A stretch of DNA of 14,683 nucleotides from an uncultured Slackia sp. (GTDB taxonomy: Bacteria > Actinomycetota > Coriobacteriia > Coriobacteriales > Eggerthellaceae). Position numbers and translations under genes: made by a program. The notes under the pieces were generated by a model, which had not been told where the DNA came from, searched no databases, and worked only from the letters and a program-made list of their open reading frames with translations. Shown here piece by piece: positions 13,856-14,683 of this stretch. The stretch spans positions 1-14,683 of the forward strand of contig USLD01000014.1 in NCBI GenBank assembly GCA_900555495.1, given 5' to 3'. Numbering within the stretch: position 1 is the stretch's first letter; each line of letters begins with the position of its first letter.

Positions 13856-14275
13856 ATGATCAAAGAGCTCGTGAAAGACGAAGCGATTCTGACCAAGCCG
13901 TGCGAGAAGGCCACCCCGGCCGACGAGCAGATCGCCCAGGACCTGGTGGACACCCTGCTCGCCACCGAAGGCGCGGCATGCCTGGCGGCCAACCAGATCG
14001 GCGAGACCAAGGCCGTCGTCGCCTACCTCGACGAGCAGGACCGGCCGCACGTCATGTACAATCCCAAGCTCCTGCTGGGCCTGGGCGCATTCAGGGCCGA
14101 AGAGGGCTGCCTGACCCGCGACGAAGCAAGCATCACCACGCGCTACGACCGCGCCAAGATTTCCTACCACGAGCTGGTGGACGGCGAGATGAAGCTGCGC
14201 AAGGAGGATTTCCAGGGCTGGACCGCCCAGATGCTGCAGCACATGATCGACCACTGCAAAGGCAAGCTCATCTAA
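13856..14275 (+). CDS. Peptide deformylase-like protein with altered active site
   Basis: A 139-residue member of the peptide deformylase fold; true deformylases remove the formyl group from new proteins using a metal held by one Cys and two His. Motif 2 is intact as EEGCLT with metal ligand C85. In motif 3 the ligands H129 and H133 are kept, but the sequence is QHMIDH: the catalytic glutamate of HExxH is Met130. Motif 1, normally GxGLAAxQ, reads AACLAANQ (40-47). The chain lacks the C-terminal helix of longer enzymes (E. coli has about 169 residues). It may be inactive, have another activity, or bind rather than process peptides. The ATG at 13856 follows GGAAGGACATCCC. A clear terminator ends the gene, so it is a single-gene unit. 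Confidence 0.85.
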   Translation: MIKELVKDEAILTKPCEKATPADEQIAQDLVDTLLATEGAACLAANQIGETKAVVAYLDEQDRPHVMYNPKLLLGLGAFRAEEGCLTRDEASITTRYDRAKISYHELVDGEMKLRKEDFQGWTAQMLQHMIDHCKGKLI

Positions 14276-14303
14276 CGGATTCACGCGAAACCAACGGCGA
14301 CGC

Positions 14304-14339
14304 AAGGCGCGCGGCTTCGGCTGCGCGCCTTTTCTTTTC
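14304..14339 (+). terminator. Intrinsic terminator of the deformylase-like gene
   Basis: AAGGCGCGCGGC pairs with GCTGCGCGCCTT (one G-U pair) around a stable TTCG tetraloop, followed directly by TTTTCTTTTCT. It starts 29 bases after the stop codon. This is a textbook Rho-independent terminator. Confidence 0.95.
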
Positions 14340-14381
14340 TCCGTCTTAGCGCCGCACGAAACGGCCGTTCGCCGGATAGGG

Positions 14382-14487
14382 TGAAATTGAACCGAATCGT
14401 AAGCAAGTTCAATTTCATCTGTGCTAGACTGCACGAAAATTGAACTTATATGAAGAAAATTGAACTTTTAGCTTTATCCGGTTCAAT
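14382..14487. promoter_or_regulatory. Operator cluster: five ATTGAAC boxes before the XRE gene
   Basis: Boxes occur at 14386-14392 (+), 14407-14413 (-), 14439-14445 (+), 14459-14465 (+) and 14481-14487 (-). The first two form a perfect 11-bp inverted repeat (TGAAATTGAAC at 14382-14392, complement at 14407-14417). Boxes three and four share a perfect 13-bp direct repeat, GAAAATTGAACTT (14435-14447 and 14455-14467), with a 20-bp period. Most centres are 20-22 bp apart, about two DNA turns. This is how cooperative repressor sites are often arranged. The most likely binder is the XRE protein encoded immediately downstream; that is inferred. Confidence 0.7.
14422..14430 (+). promoter_or_regulatory. 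Candidate extended -10 promoter of the XRE gene
   Basis: TGCTAGACT is an extended -10 (TGn plus TAGACT) lying between boxes two and three of the operator cluster. Its -35 position (near 14402-14407) reaches box two, so a bound regulator would block polymerase. No good -35 hexamer is visible. Confidence 0.45.
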
Positions 14488-14507
14488 CCGACCGCAAAGG
14501 AGGGTCC

Positions 14508-14683
14508 GTGACTTCCGAGACCTTTTCCGACCGCTTGAAAAACGCCATGGCCGACGCGGGCATGAAGCCGACCGACCTGATCGGCGCCGCCGCCGCGCGC
14601 GGATCGAAGCTCGGCAAAAGCCAGGTGAGCCAATACGTCAGCGGCAAGACCATTCCGCGCAAAGACGTAGCGGCCCTGATTGC
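14508..14683 (+). CDS. XRE-family helix-turn-helix regulator (5' part, cut by the window end)
   Basis: Fifty-eight codons are visible before the right edge, all open. FSDRLKNAMADAGMKPTDLI (6-25) is the first part of a Cro/C1-type DNA-binding domain. After an Ala-rich turn, KSQVSQYVSGKTIPRKDVAAL (37-57) contains the recognition helix and the SGKxxPR signature of the family. Translation is assigned to the GTG at 14508, four bases after GGAGG in AAAGGAGGG; no ATG start fits. The gene continues past 14683, so any C-terminal sensor or enzyme domain is unseen. The five upstream boxes and the promoter among them point to self-control. Function beyond DNA binding cannot be judged. Confidence 0.85.
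   Translation, partial: MTSETFSDRLKNAMADAGMKPTDLIGAAAARGSKLGKSQVSQYVSGKTIPRKDVAALI

Noticed and set aside
1..14683. CRISPR array, mobile element, tRNA or rRNA
   Set aside because: No regularly spaced repeats, terminal inverted repeats with transposase, or tRNA/rRNA-like sequence was seen on either strand.

Overview
The window is GC-rich, compactly packed bacterial chromosome. Its gene content suggests an anaerobic actinomycete of the Coriobacteriia (Eggerthella/Slackia-type). The evidence is GC-rich codon use, a Firmicutes-like asp23-nusB pair, a non-mevalonate isoprenoid gene (dxs), a C_GCAxxG_C_C cysteine protein typical of anaerobes, and a sigma factor/DUF4179-type anti-sigma pair. The genus cannot be fixed from sequence reading alone. 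I see no transposase, integrase, tRNA, rRNA, CRISPR array or phage gene. The window is mostly housekeeping and regulatory DNA, with no obvious multi-gene novel system. The least ordinary parts are several regulatory regions, a three-domain RidA protein and a peptide deformylase that lacks its catalytic glutamate.

Layout. Positions 225-2843 (-) encode a PMR1/SERCA-like calcium-type P-type ATPase. Upstream in the same direction, 3022-3822 (-) encodes a TetR regulator. Its promoter region carries a tetO-like palindrome placed over the -35 position. Next, 3917-4705 (-) is tlyA, whose stop codon lies inside a perfect 14-bp hairpin. A plus-strand pair follows: an ECF sigma factor (4926-5591) and a membrane-anchored DUF4179-like partner (5678-6817). 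A 15-bp hairpin separates this pair from a minus-strand operon read asp23 (9986-9636), nusB (9604-9086), xseB (9084-8875), dxs (8826-6928). In many genomes tlyA follows dxs directly; here the sigma/anti-sigma pair sits between them.

Divergent from asp23, 10155-10607 (+) encodes the C_GCAxxG_C_C protein. It converges, across a shared hairpin terminator, on a minus-strand gene (10729-11994) encoding three tandem RidA domains. That gene has a near-consensus promoter and a two-hairpin leader. A 382-bp gene-free stretch with a perfect 23-bp tandem duplication separates it from a MATE transporter (12377-13756, +). A short peptide-deformylase-like gene (13856-14275, +) ends at a textbook terminator. 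The right edge holds the start of an XRE regulator (GTG at 14508, cut by the window end), preceded by five ATTGAAC boxes around an extended -10 promoter.

How the genes relate. The asp23-nusB-xseB-dxs group is a conserved core operon covering an Asp23-family protein, transcription antitermination, a DNA nuclease subunit and isoprenoid precursor synthesis. The sigma/anti-sigma pair is a self-contained signalling unit. The TetR gene could control itself and possibly the ATPase downstream. The XRE gene probably controls itself through the box cluster.
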